In this document: positions 1-5,388 of the stretch, piece after piece
Layout of the letters: each line of letters begins with the position of its first letter
Numbering within the stretch: the first letter of the stretch is position 1
Assembly: GCA_937891045.1 (NCBI GenBank)
Contig: CALBEV010000089.1
Location: forward strand, 1-5,388
From: an uncultured Burkholderiales bacterium
GTDB lineage: Bacteria > Pseudomonadota > Gammaproteobacteria > Burkholderiales > Burkholderiaceae
Length of the DNA: 5,388 nucleotides
Direction: 5' to 3'
Position numbers and translations under genes: made by a program
The notes under the pieces: model-generated
What the model was told of the DNA's origin: nothing
Databases searched by the model: none
Seen by the model: only the letters and a program-made list of their open reading frames with translations

Positions 1-1191
<1,191 letters not shown>

Positions 1192-1200
1192 GGAAACCAC

Positions 1201-1515
1201 ATGTCTTCTAAGCAAAAAATCCGCATCCGCCTCAAAGCGTTCGACTACAAACTGATTGACCAATCTGCGGCTGAAATCGTGGACACGGCCAAACGCACAG
1301 GTGCGATTGTCAAAGGCCCCGTGCCTTTGCCCACCCGCATGAAGCGTTTCGACATCCTGCGTTCACCTCACGTGAACAAATCCAGCCGCGACCAGTTAGA
1401 AATTCGCACGCACCAACGCCTGATGGACATCGTGGACCCCACCGATAAAACGGTCGACGCTTTGATGAAGCTCGACTTGCCTGCCGGTGTCGACGTCGAA
1501 ATCAAGCTGCAGTAA
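1201..1515 (+). CDS. rpsJ: 30S ribosomal protein S10, complete
   Basis: S10 is a 30S head protein. As NusE it also pairs with NusB in rRNA antitermination complexes, and it can contact NusG to couple transcription and translation (known for the family). The 104-residue product is one residue longer than E. coli S10 and aligns end to end: IRIRLKAFD near residues 7-15, TAKRTGA at 29-35, GPVPLPT at 39-45, SPHVNK at 55-60 and DQLEIRTH at 64-71. Val58 corresponds to E. coli Val57, where substitutions are linked to tigecycline resistance; the wild-type residue is present. AAGGA (1190-1194), overlapping the tuf TAA, gives a 6-base spacer to the ATG. A gap of only 9 bases implies transcription with tuf. 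The following 181-base gap with terminator- and promoter-like signals suggests that rpsJ ends this unit rather than heading the S10 operon as in E. coli. Confidence 0.98.
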   Translation: MSSKQKIRIRLKAFDYKLIDQSAAEIVDTAKRTGAIVKGPVPLPTRMKRFDILRSPHVNKSSRDQLEIRTHQRLMDIVDPTDKTVDALMKLDLPAGVDVEIKLQ

Positions 1516-1522
1516 GAAATTA

Positions 1523-1542
1523 GGCATCCTTTGTGGGGTGTC
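1523..1542 (+). terminator. Terminator- or attenuator-like hairpin after rpsJ
   Basis: An inverted repeat starts 7 bases after the rpsJ stop codon. GGCATCC (1523-1529) pairs with GGGTGTC (1536-1542) around a 6-base loop, giving 7 bp of which two are G-U wobbles. The following bases are TTGG TTGGG TTGGGG, which is not a clean U tract, so an efficient intrinsic terminator is doubtful. Placement directly after a stop codon and before a promoter-like site supports a partial terminator or an RNA-end stabilising hairpin. This is inferred from pairing by eye; no folding energy was calculated. Confidence 0.4.
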
Positions 1543-1587
1543 TTGGTTGGGTTGGGGCTGAAAGCTAGCGTACTGCCAGTTTTCGGC

Positions 1588-1593
1588 TACAAT
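1588..1593 (+). promoter_or_regulatory. Candidate sigma-70 -10 element upstream of rplC
   Basis: TACAAT differs from the TATAAT consensus at one position and lies 103 bases before the rplC ATG, in the only substantial non-coding gap of the window. Transcription would start near 1599-1601. The weak point is the -35 region: at 16-18 base spacing the hexamers (TAGCGT, CTAGCG, GCTAGC) match TTGACA poorly, and no TGn extended -10 is present. The site could still be a real promoter for the rplC-onward unit, since ribosomal-protein promoters may rely on upstream or discriminator sequence. Confidence comes mainly from location. Confidence 0.42.
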
Positions 1594-1599
1594 CCAAGG

Positions 1600-1620
1600 C
1601 TTCGCGTGATTTGCGCGGAG
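1600..1620 (+). promoter_or_regulatory. Hairpin at the predicted 5' end of the rplC transcript
   Basis: CTTCGCG (1600-1606) and CGCGGAG (1614-1620) form a 7-bp stem with one T-G wobble around the 7-base loop TGATTTG. The stem begins 7 bases after the TACAAT hexamer, so in a transcript from that promoter it would be essentially the first structure. Possible roles are protection of the 5' end of the mRNA or a binding site for a regulatory ribosomal protein. It is not followed by a U run, so a terminator role is unlikely. No resemblance to the E. coli S10 leader could be established by eye. Confidence 0.4.
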
Positions 1621-1686
1621 AAATTATCAACCTTCTTTCATACACCAAACGCAACTGCCAATTGAAGTGGATGCGGTGAAAGTTTT

Positions 1687-1690
1687 GGAG
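1687..1690 (+). promoter_or_regulatory. Shine-Dalgarno deciding the rplC start
   Basis: GGAG lies 6 bases before the ATG at 1697, an ideal spacing. The same frame stays open upstream to a GTG at 1667, but no Shine-Dalgarno precedes that codon and the ten extra residues are foreign to L3. The ATG at 1697 is therefore chosen as the start. Confidence 0.85.
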
Positions 1691-1696
1691 AACAAC

Positions 1697-2362
1697 ATGA
1701 GTCAAAGCAATCGTTTGGGATTGCTGGGCCGCAAGGTGGGCATGATGCGTCTGTTCACTGATGATGGGGACGCAGTGCCTGTCACAGTGGTGGATGTTTC
1801 TAACAACCGTGTAACCCAGGTCAAGACCCAAGAAAATGACGGCTACGTGGCCTTGCAGGTCACCTTCGGCGCCCGCAAAGCGTCGCGTGTCACCAAGCCT
1901 CAGGCTGGTCACATGGCCAAAGCTGGCGTTGAAGCTGGCGAAATCACCCAAGAATTCCGCGTCACCGAAGAAACCGCAGCGCAATACCCTGCTGGTTCTT
2001 CCGTGCCTGCTGCCGCCATCTTCACCGTTGGCGAAAAAGTGGACGTGCAAGGCACCTCCATCGGCAAAGGTTTTGCGGGCACCATCAAGCGTCACAATTT
2101 CCGCTCACAGCGTGCCTCTCACGGTAACAGCCGTTCGCACAATGTGCCCGGTTCCATCTCCATGGCCCAGGATCCTGGCCGTGTGTTCCCTGGCAAAAAA
2201 ATGTCAGGGCACTTGGGTGACGTGACTTGCACCACGCAAAACCTGGACGTGATTCGCATCGACGAAGCGCGCCAACTGTTGTTGATCAAAGGCGCTGTGC
2301 CCGGATCAGCCGGTGGCTTCGTGACCGTGCGTCATGCCATCAAAGCCAAGGGAGCCAACTGA
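1697..2362 (+). CDS. rplC: 50S ribosomal protein L3, complete
   Basis: L3 is an early-assembly 23S rRNA-binding protein whose long central loop reaches toward the peptidyl-transferase centre. The product is 221 residues (E. coli 209), with a short N-terminal extension before the family opening GLLGRKVGM at residues 8-16. Other hallmarks are TKPQAGH at 66-72, [17 protein letters not shown] at 119-135, SHGNSRSH at 141-148, and the loop [13 protein letters not shown] at 157-169. Gln158 aligns with E. coli Gln150, the residue methylated by PrmB; modification here is inferred from the family. The second half shows NLDVIRID and [10 protein letters not shown] as expected. It is the first gene after the 181-base gap and so probably the first cistron of its transcript. 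Its TGA stop shares one base with the rplD ATG. A GTG start at 1667 was considered and rejected for lack of a ribosome binding site. Confidence 0.97.
   Translation: MSQSNRLGLLGRKVGMMRLFTDDGDAVPVTVVDVSNNRVTQVKTQENDGYVALQVTFGARKASRVTKPQAGHMAKAGVEAGEITQEFRVTEETAAQYPAGSSVPAAAIFTVGEKVDVQGTSIGKGFAGTIKRHNFRSQRASHGNSRSHNVPGSISMAQDPGRVFPGKKMSGHLGDVTCTTQNLDVIRIDEARQLLLIKGAVPGSAGGFVTVRHAIKAKGAN
2348..2354 (+). promoter_or_regulatory. Shine-Dalgarno deciding the rplD start
   Basis: AAGGGAG inside the end of rplC lies 7 bases before the ATG at 2362. It rules out the in-frame ATG at 2227, which would add 45 residues without L4 similarity and overlap rplC by 136 bases. Confidence 0.85.
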
Positions 2363-2982
2363 TGCAAATCGAACTCCTGAACGATCAAGGCCAAGCTTCT
2401 GCCAAGTTTGAAGCGCCTGAAACCTTGTTTGGCCGCGACTACAACGAAGACTTGGTTCACCAAATCGTCGTTGCTTACCAAGCCAATGCACGTCAAGGCA
2501 CCCGCGCTCAAAAAGACCGCGAACAAGTCAAGCACTCCACCAAGAAGCCGTTCAAGCAAAAAGGCACTGGTCGTGCCCGTGCGGGTATGACTTCTTCGCC
2601 CATTTGGCGTGGCGGCGGTCGTGCCTTCCCCAACAGCCCTGAAGAAAACTTCACCCAGAAAATCAACAAGAAGATGTACCGCGCTGGCATGGCCGCCATC
2701 TTCTCCCAGTTGGTGCGTGAAGGCCGCTTGGCTGTGGTGGACTCCATCAAAATCGAAGCACCAAAAACCAAGTTGCTGGCTTCAAAATTGAAAGCCATGA
2801 ACCTGCAGTCCGTGTTGGTCATTTCCGAAGAAGTGGATGACAACTTGTACTTCGCAGCGCGCAACCTGGCCAATGTGCTGGTGGTTGAACCCCGTTATGC
2901 CGACCCTGTGTCACTGGTCCACTACAAAAAAGTGCTGGTCACCAAAGGCGCTGTCGACAAACTCAAGGAGATGTTCGCATGA
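2362..2982 (+). CDS. rplD: 50S ribosomal protein L4, complete
   Basis: L4 binds 23S rRNA. Its extended loop, with L22, forms the exit-tunnel constriction. In E. coli it also represses its own S10 operon by binding the leader before rpsJ. The 206-residue product (E. coli 201) shows [12 protein letters not shown] at residues 23-34, ARQGTRAQK at 43-51 and the loop motif [10 protein letters not shown] at 66-75, then SPIWRGGG at 79-86. NKKMYRAGM (102-110), [12 protein letters not shown] (132-143) and DPVSL (181-185) follow. Lys67 corresponds to E. coli Lys63, a site of macrolide-resistance substitution, and is unchanged. The start overlaps the rplC stop as TGATG and the end overlaps rplW as ATGA, so L3, L4 and L23 are probably translationally coupled. 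Whether L4 regulates this cluster is unknown, because an E. coli-like leader position does not exist before rpsJ here. Confidence 0.97.
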   Translation: MQIELLNDQGQASAKFEAPETLFGRDYNEDLVHQIVVAYQANARQGTRAQKDREQVKHSTKKPFKQKGTGRARAGMTSSPIWRGGGRAFPNSPEENFTQKINKKMYRAGMAAIFSQLVREGRLAVVDSIKIEAPKTKLLASKLKAMNLQSVLVISEEVDDNLYFAARNLANVLVVEPRYADPVSLVHYKKVLVTKGAVDKLKEMFA

Positions 2983-3293
2983 GCACCCCCAAATTTGACG
3001 AAGGCCGATTGATGGCCGTGTTGGTTGAACCCATCGTGTCTGAAAAAGCCACCATGGTCGCCGAAAAATCCAATGCAGTCACTTTCAAAGTGCTGCAAAA
3101 CGCCACCAAGCCCGAGATCAAAGCGGCAGTTGAACTGATGTTCAAAGTCGAGGTCAAAGGCGTGTCCGTGGTCAACATCAAAGGCAAAACCAAGCGTTTT
3201 GGCCGCTCTGTGGGCCGCCGCGATCACGTGCGTAAGGCTTACGTGACGTTGAAAGACGGTCAAGAGCTCAACCTGTCTGGAGAGGTGGCTTAA
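2979..3293 (+). CDS. rplW: 50S ribosomal protein L23, complete
   Basis: L23 sits at the mouth of the exit tunnel, where it docks trigger factor and contacts SRP (family knowledge). The 104-residue product is slightly longer than E. coli L23 (100), mainly through a few extra N-terminal residues before [15 protein letters not shown] (11-25). Glu22 in the VSEK motif aligns with E. coli Glu18, the key trigger-factor contact, and is kept. [15 protein letters not shown] (41-55) and the basic segment [13 protein letters not shown] (69-81) are typical, followed by [10 protein letters not shown]. The ATG overlaps the rplD TGA by four bases (ATGA). AAGGAG at 2965-2970, inside rplD, gives an 8-base spacer. 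The overlap suggests reinitiation by ribosomes finishing L4. Confidence 0.97.
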   Translation: MSTPKFDEGRLMAVLVEPIVSEKATMVAEKSNAVTFKVLQNATKPEIKAAVELMFKVEVKGVSVVNIKGKTKRFGRSVGRRDHVRKAYVTLKDGQELNLSGEVA

Positions 3294-3295
3294 TC

Positions 3296-4120
3296 ATGGC
3301 AGTCATCAAAATGAAACCAACCTCACCCGGTCAACGGGGTGTGGTCAAGGTCACGCGTGACCATTTGTTCAAAGGCCCAGGTTATGCGCCCTTGTTGGAA
3401 CCCCAGTTCCAAAAAGCCGGTCGCAACAACAACGGTCACATCACCACCCGCCACAAAGGCGGTGGCCACAAGCACCACTACCGCGTGGTCGATTTCCGTC
3501 GCGTCAAAGATGGCATTCCTGCCAAAGTTGAGCGCATTGAATACGACCCCAACCGCACCGCGCACATTGCCCTGGTTTGCTACGCCGATGGCGAGCGTAC
3601 CTACATCATTGCGCCACGCGGTTTGGAAGTTGGCGCCACGATTCACAGCGGTGCAGAAGCTCCGATCCGTGCAGGCAACACCTTGCCCATTCGCAACATC
3701 CCCGTGGGTTCAACCATCCACTGCATCGAGTTGCGTCCTGGCAAAGGCGCTCAAATCGCGCGTTCTGCGGGCACCTCGGCCACCTTGTTGGCGCGTGAAG
3801 GCACCTACGCTCAAGTGCGCATGCGCTCTGGTGAGGTTCGCAAGATCCACATCGAATGCCGCGCCACCATTGGCGAAGTGGCCAACGAAGAACACAGCTT
3901 GCGTCAATTGGGCAAGGCCGGTGTCAAGCGCTGGATGGGTATCCGCCCAACCGTGCGAGGCGTCGCCATGAACCCCATCGATCACCCGCACGGTGGTGGT
4001 GAAGGTCGCACTGGCGAAGGCCGTGCTCCGGTTGACCCATGGGGCAACCTGACCAAAGGCTACCGCACCCGCAACAACAAGCGCACGCAAGTCATGATCG
4101 TCTCGCGTCGCAAGAAATAA
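3296..4120 (+). CDS. rplB: 50S ribosomal protein L2, complete
   Basis: L2 is among the most conserved 50S proteins; it supports subunit association, tRNA binding and the peptidyl-transferase region. The 274-residue product matches E. coli (273) along its length. An N-terminal KPTSPGQRG (7-15) leads into [19 protein letters not shown] (42-60), then the OB-like and SH3-like RNA-binding domains with [12 protein letters not shown] (82-93), [12 protein letters not shown] (128-139) and ARSAGTSA (155-162). The signature [13 protein letters not shown] spans 225-237. His230 (His229 in mature E. coli numbering), long tied to peptidyl-transferase function, is present. A basic C-terminal tail ends the protein. 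The gene begins 2 bases after the rplW stop. GAGGTG at 3282-3287 provides a strong Shine-Dalgarno with an 8-base spacer. No anomalies were seen. Confidence 0.98.
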   Translation: MAVIKMKPTSPGQRGVVKVTRDHLFKGPGYAPLLEPQFQKAGRNNNGHITTRHKGGGHKHHYRVVDFRRVKDGIPAKVERIEYDPNRTAHIALVCYADGERTYIIAPRGLEVGATIHSGAEAPIRAGNTLPIRNIPVGSTIHCIELRPGKGAQIARSAGTSATLLAREGTYAQVRMRSGEVRKIHIECRATIGEVANEEHSLRQLGKAGVKRWMGIRPTVRGVAMNPIDHPHGGGEGRTGEGRAPVDPWGNLTKGYRTRNNKRTQVMIVSRRKK

Positions 4121-4130
4121 GGGTTAACAC

Positions 4131-4409
4131 ATGACACGCTCACTCAAAAAAGGCCCGTTTGTTGACCATCACTTGTTGGCCAAGACGGAAAAAGCCGTTG
4201 CCACCAAAGACAAAAAGCCCATCAAAACCTGGTCACGCCGCTCCATGGTGTTGCCCGATTTCATCGGCTTGACCATCGCGGTCCACAACGGCAAGCAACA
4301 TGTGCCGGTCTATATCACCGACCAGATGGTGGGTCACAAGTTAGGCGAATTCGCACTGACTCGGACCTTCAAAGGCCATCCGGCTGATAAAAAAGTTCAG
4401 AAGAAGTAA
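4131..4409 (+). CDS. rpsS: 30S ribosomal protein S19, complete
   Basis: S19 lies in the 30S head, pairs with S13 and approaches the A-site tRNA and intersubunit bridges. At 92 residues it has the usual length. It opens with [16 protein letters not shown], then [18 protein letters not shown] (29-46), [12 protein letters not shown] (52-63) and [18 protein letters not shown] (66-83), all family hallmarks, and ends in a lysine-rich tail. The start follows rplB by 10 bases. TAAGGG (4118-4123), which includes the rplB stop codon, acts as Shine-Dalgarno with a 7-base spacer. Order and spacing are those of the standard S10 cluster. Confidence 0.98.
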   Translation: MTRSLKKGPFVDHHLLAKTEKAVATKDKKPIKTWSRRSMVLPDFIGLTIAVHNGKQHVPVYITDQMVGHKLGEFALTRTFKGHPADKKVQKK

Positions 4410-4418
4410 GGAGTAGCT

Positions 4419-4748
4419 ATGGAAACACGTGCAGTCCTGCGAGGTGTGCGCTTATCGGTCGACAAAGGCCGATTGGTAGCAGACTTGATTCGCGGCAAAA
4501 AAGTGGACCAGGCTTTAAACATCCTGACCTTCACACAGAAAAAAGCAGCGGGCATCGTTAAGAAGGTGCTTGAATCCGCCATTGCCAATGCCGAGCATAA
4601 CGATGGCGCGGACATTGACGAGTTGCGCGTCAAGACCATTTACGTGGAACAAGGCGCAACCCTCAAGCGTTTCACAGCGCGTGCCAAAGGCCGCGGCAAC
4701 AGCATCAGCAAGCCCACGTGCCATGTGTACGTGACGGTTGGCAACTGA
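4419..4748 (+). CDS. rplV: 50S ribosomal protein L22, complete
   Basis: L22 contacts all 23S rRNA domains, and its beta-hairpin lines the exit tunnel opposite L4. The 109-residue product (E. coli 110) shows the N-terminal [17 protein letters not shown] (10-26), a helical core with [12 protein letters not shown] (50-61), and the hairpin [16 protein letters not shown] (78-93). Leu82-Lys83-Arg84 matches the position of the E. coli Met-Lys-Arg whose deletion gives erythromycin resistance, so the hairpin is intact. It starts 9 bases after rpsS. TAAGGAG (4407-4413) contains the rpsS stop codon and gives a 5-base spacer. It is separated from rpsC by 15 bases. Confidence 0.98.
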   Translation: METRAVLRGVRLSVDKGRLVADLIRGKKVDQALNILTFTQKKAAGIVKKVLESAIANAEHNDGADIDELRVKTIYVEQGATLKRFTARAKGRGNSISKPTCHVYVTVGN

Positions 4749-4755
4749 AAGGTCT

Positions 4756-4760
4756 AGGAA
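4756..4760 (+). promoter_or_regulatory. Shine-Dalgarno of rpsC with short spacing
   Basis: AGGAA in the 15-base rplV-rpsC gap lies only 3 to 4 bases before the ATG at 4764, the shortest spacing of the window's genes. The ATG is nevertheless secure, because the protein begins with the invariant S3 opening MGQKIHP. Short spacing could lower initiation slightly or make it lean on ribosomes arriving from rplV; this is inference. Confidence 0.65.
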
Positions 4761-4763
4761 GAT

Positions 4764-5388
4764 ATGGGACAAAAAATCCACCCCACCGGGTTCCGCCTGT
4801 CGGTCAGCCGCAACTGGGCCAGCCGTTGGTACGCCTCCAACAAAGACTTCGCTGGCATGCTGGCCAAAGACATCAAGGTGCGCGAGTATCTGAAAGTCAA
4901 ACTCAAGAATGCGGCTGTGTCGCGCATCTTGATCGAGCGCCCTGCCAAAAATGCCCGCATCACCATTTTTTCCGCACGTCCAGGCGTGGTCATCGGTAAA
5001 AAAGGCGAGGACATTGAAAACCTCAAGAAGGAATTGGCCGCGCGTTTGGGCGTGCCTGTCGCCGTCAACATCGAAGAAGTGCGCAAGCCTGAAATCGATG
5101 CCCAATTGATCGCCGACAGCATCACCCAACAGCTCGAAAAACGCATCATGTTCCGCCGCGCCATGAAACGCGCCATGCAAAACGCCATGCGTCTGGGTGC
5201 CCAAGGCATCAAGATCATGTCGGCAGGCCGTTTGAACGGCATCGAGATCGCACGGACCGAGTGGTACCGTGAAGGTCGCGTGCCACTTCACACCTTGCGT
5301 GCAGACATCGACTACGCCACCTCTGAAGCCAAAACAACTTACGGCATCATTGGTGTCAAAGTGTGGGTCTACAAAGGCGACACCTTGG
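4764..5388 (+). CDS. rpsC: 30S ribosomal protein S3, 3' end beyond the window
   Basis: S3 lies at the mRNA entry channel of the 30S head with S4 and S5 and contributes to mRNA unwinding during translation. The frame is open from the ATG at 4764 to the window edge, giving 208 complete codons plus one base without a stop. Visible parts are the N-terminal [12 protein letters not shown], a type-2 KH domain with the [12 protein letters not shown] loop (GKKG at 78-81), [16 protein letters not shown] (105-120), [18 protein letters not shown] (129-146) and the C-terminal domain with [20 protein letters not shown] (163-182). Arg131, Arg132 and Lys135, the residues implicated in the E. coli ribosomal helicase activity, are present. 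E. coli S3 is 233 residues and Burkholderiales versions are often longer, so at least about 25 residues are missing at the window edge. rplP would be expected next. Confidence 0.97.
   Translation, partial: MGQKIHPTGFRLSVSRNWASRWYASNKDFAGMLAKDIKVREYLKVKLKNAAVSRILIERPAKNARITIFSARPGVVIGKKGEDIENLKKELAARLGVPVAVNIEEVRKPEIDAQLIADSITQQLEKRIMFRRAMKRAMQNAMRLGAQGIKIMSAGRLNGIEIARTEWYREGRVPLHTLRADIDYATSEAKTTYGIIGVKVWVYKGDTL

Larger units (their letters stand above)
1600..1696 (+). promoter_or_regulatory. Putative 5' leader of rplC (about 97 bases)
   Basis: This is the untranslated segment between the candidate start site and the rplC ATG. After the 1600-1620 hairpin it is A/C-rich and apparently unstructured (1621-1660). 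CTTTCA (1635-1640) and TGAAAG (1677-1682) could pair across a long loop just upstream of the Shine-Dalgarno, but six base pairs closing 36 bases is weak evidence. No upstream open reading frame with a ribosome binding site was seen. It is the only place in the window where a leader controlling the S10-cluster genes could sit. An autoregulatory function is inference only. Confidence 0.3.

Noticed and set aside
1667..1696. Upstream GTG start that would extend L3 by ten residues
   Set aside because: No Shine-Dalgarno precedes it, while the ATG at 1697 has GGAG at ideal spacing and gives the expected L3 N-terminus.
1565..2095. Open frame on the - strand spanning the rpsJ-rplC gap and the start of rplC
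   Set aside because: Most of it is opposite rplC codons. No - strand ribosome binding site or domain was recognised, and the gap is better explained by + strand regulatory signals.
2227..2361. Upstream ATG that would extend L4 by 45 residues
   Set aside because: The extension lies in the wrong frame of rplC and is unlike L4. AAGGGAG and the TGATG overlap mark ATG 2362 as the start.
3339..3971. Long + strand open frame (210 codons) inside rplB in another frame
   Set aside because: It is entirely within rplB, and its protein is rich in Ser, Pro, Ala and Arg with no family resemblance, a typical frame shadow of a conserved gene.
4515..5291. Long open frame (258 codons) on the - strand opposite rplV and rpsC
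   Set aside because: It crosses two real genes on the other strand, is rich in His, Asp, Phe and Ala as expected of an antisense shadow, and shows no family motif.

Overview
The window is a contiguous run of housekeeping translation genes, all on the + strand: tuf (EF-Tu), rpsJ (S10), rplC (L3), rplD (L4), rplW (L23), rplB (L2), rpsS (S19), rplV (L22) and the first 208 codons of rpsC (S3). This is the junction of the str and S10 ribosomal-protein clusters of a bacterial chromosome. The 396-residue EF-Tu, the tuf-rpsJ adjacency and the protein sequences fit a betaproteobacterium of the order Burkholderiales, most likely family Comamonadaceae. Frequent TTG leucine codons and a moderately high G+C content agree with this. 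Genus cannot be fixed by eye; Limnohabitans-, Rhodoferax- or Polaromonas-like lineages are all possible.

Layout: tuf (1-1191) begins exactly at the window edge and is followed 9 bases later by rpsJ (1201-1515). The only sizeable non-coding stretch is then 1516-1696 (181 bases). It holds a terminator-like hairpin, a G/T-rich tract, a TACAAT -10-like hexamer and a 7-bp hairpin placed where the 5' end of a transcript from that promoter would lie. From rplC (1697) to rpsC the genes are packed with gaps or overlaps of -4 to +15 bases. Two stop/start overlaps (rplC/rplD and rplD/rplW) indicate translational coupling. Every gene has a recognisable Shine-Dalgarno sequence, often overlapping the previous stop codon. 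rpsC runs off the right edge.

Function: EF-Tu delivers aminoacyl-tRNA. S10, S19 and S3 belong to the 30S head. L2, L3, L4, L22 and L23 are 50S proteins; L2 and L3 approach the peptidyl-transferase region, L4 and L22 form the exit-tunnel constriction, and L23 sits at the tunnel exit. Co-expression supplies these components in matched amounts.

I found no mobile element, CRISPR array, RNA gene, broken gene or undescribed multi-gene system. The most interesting signal is the apparent transcription-unit boundary between rpsJ and rplC. A change in threonine codon choice occurs at the same place: ACG is about half of Thr codons in tuf and rpsJ but about a tenth from rplC onward. There is also no room for an E. 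coli-type L4-responsive leader in front of rpsJ.
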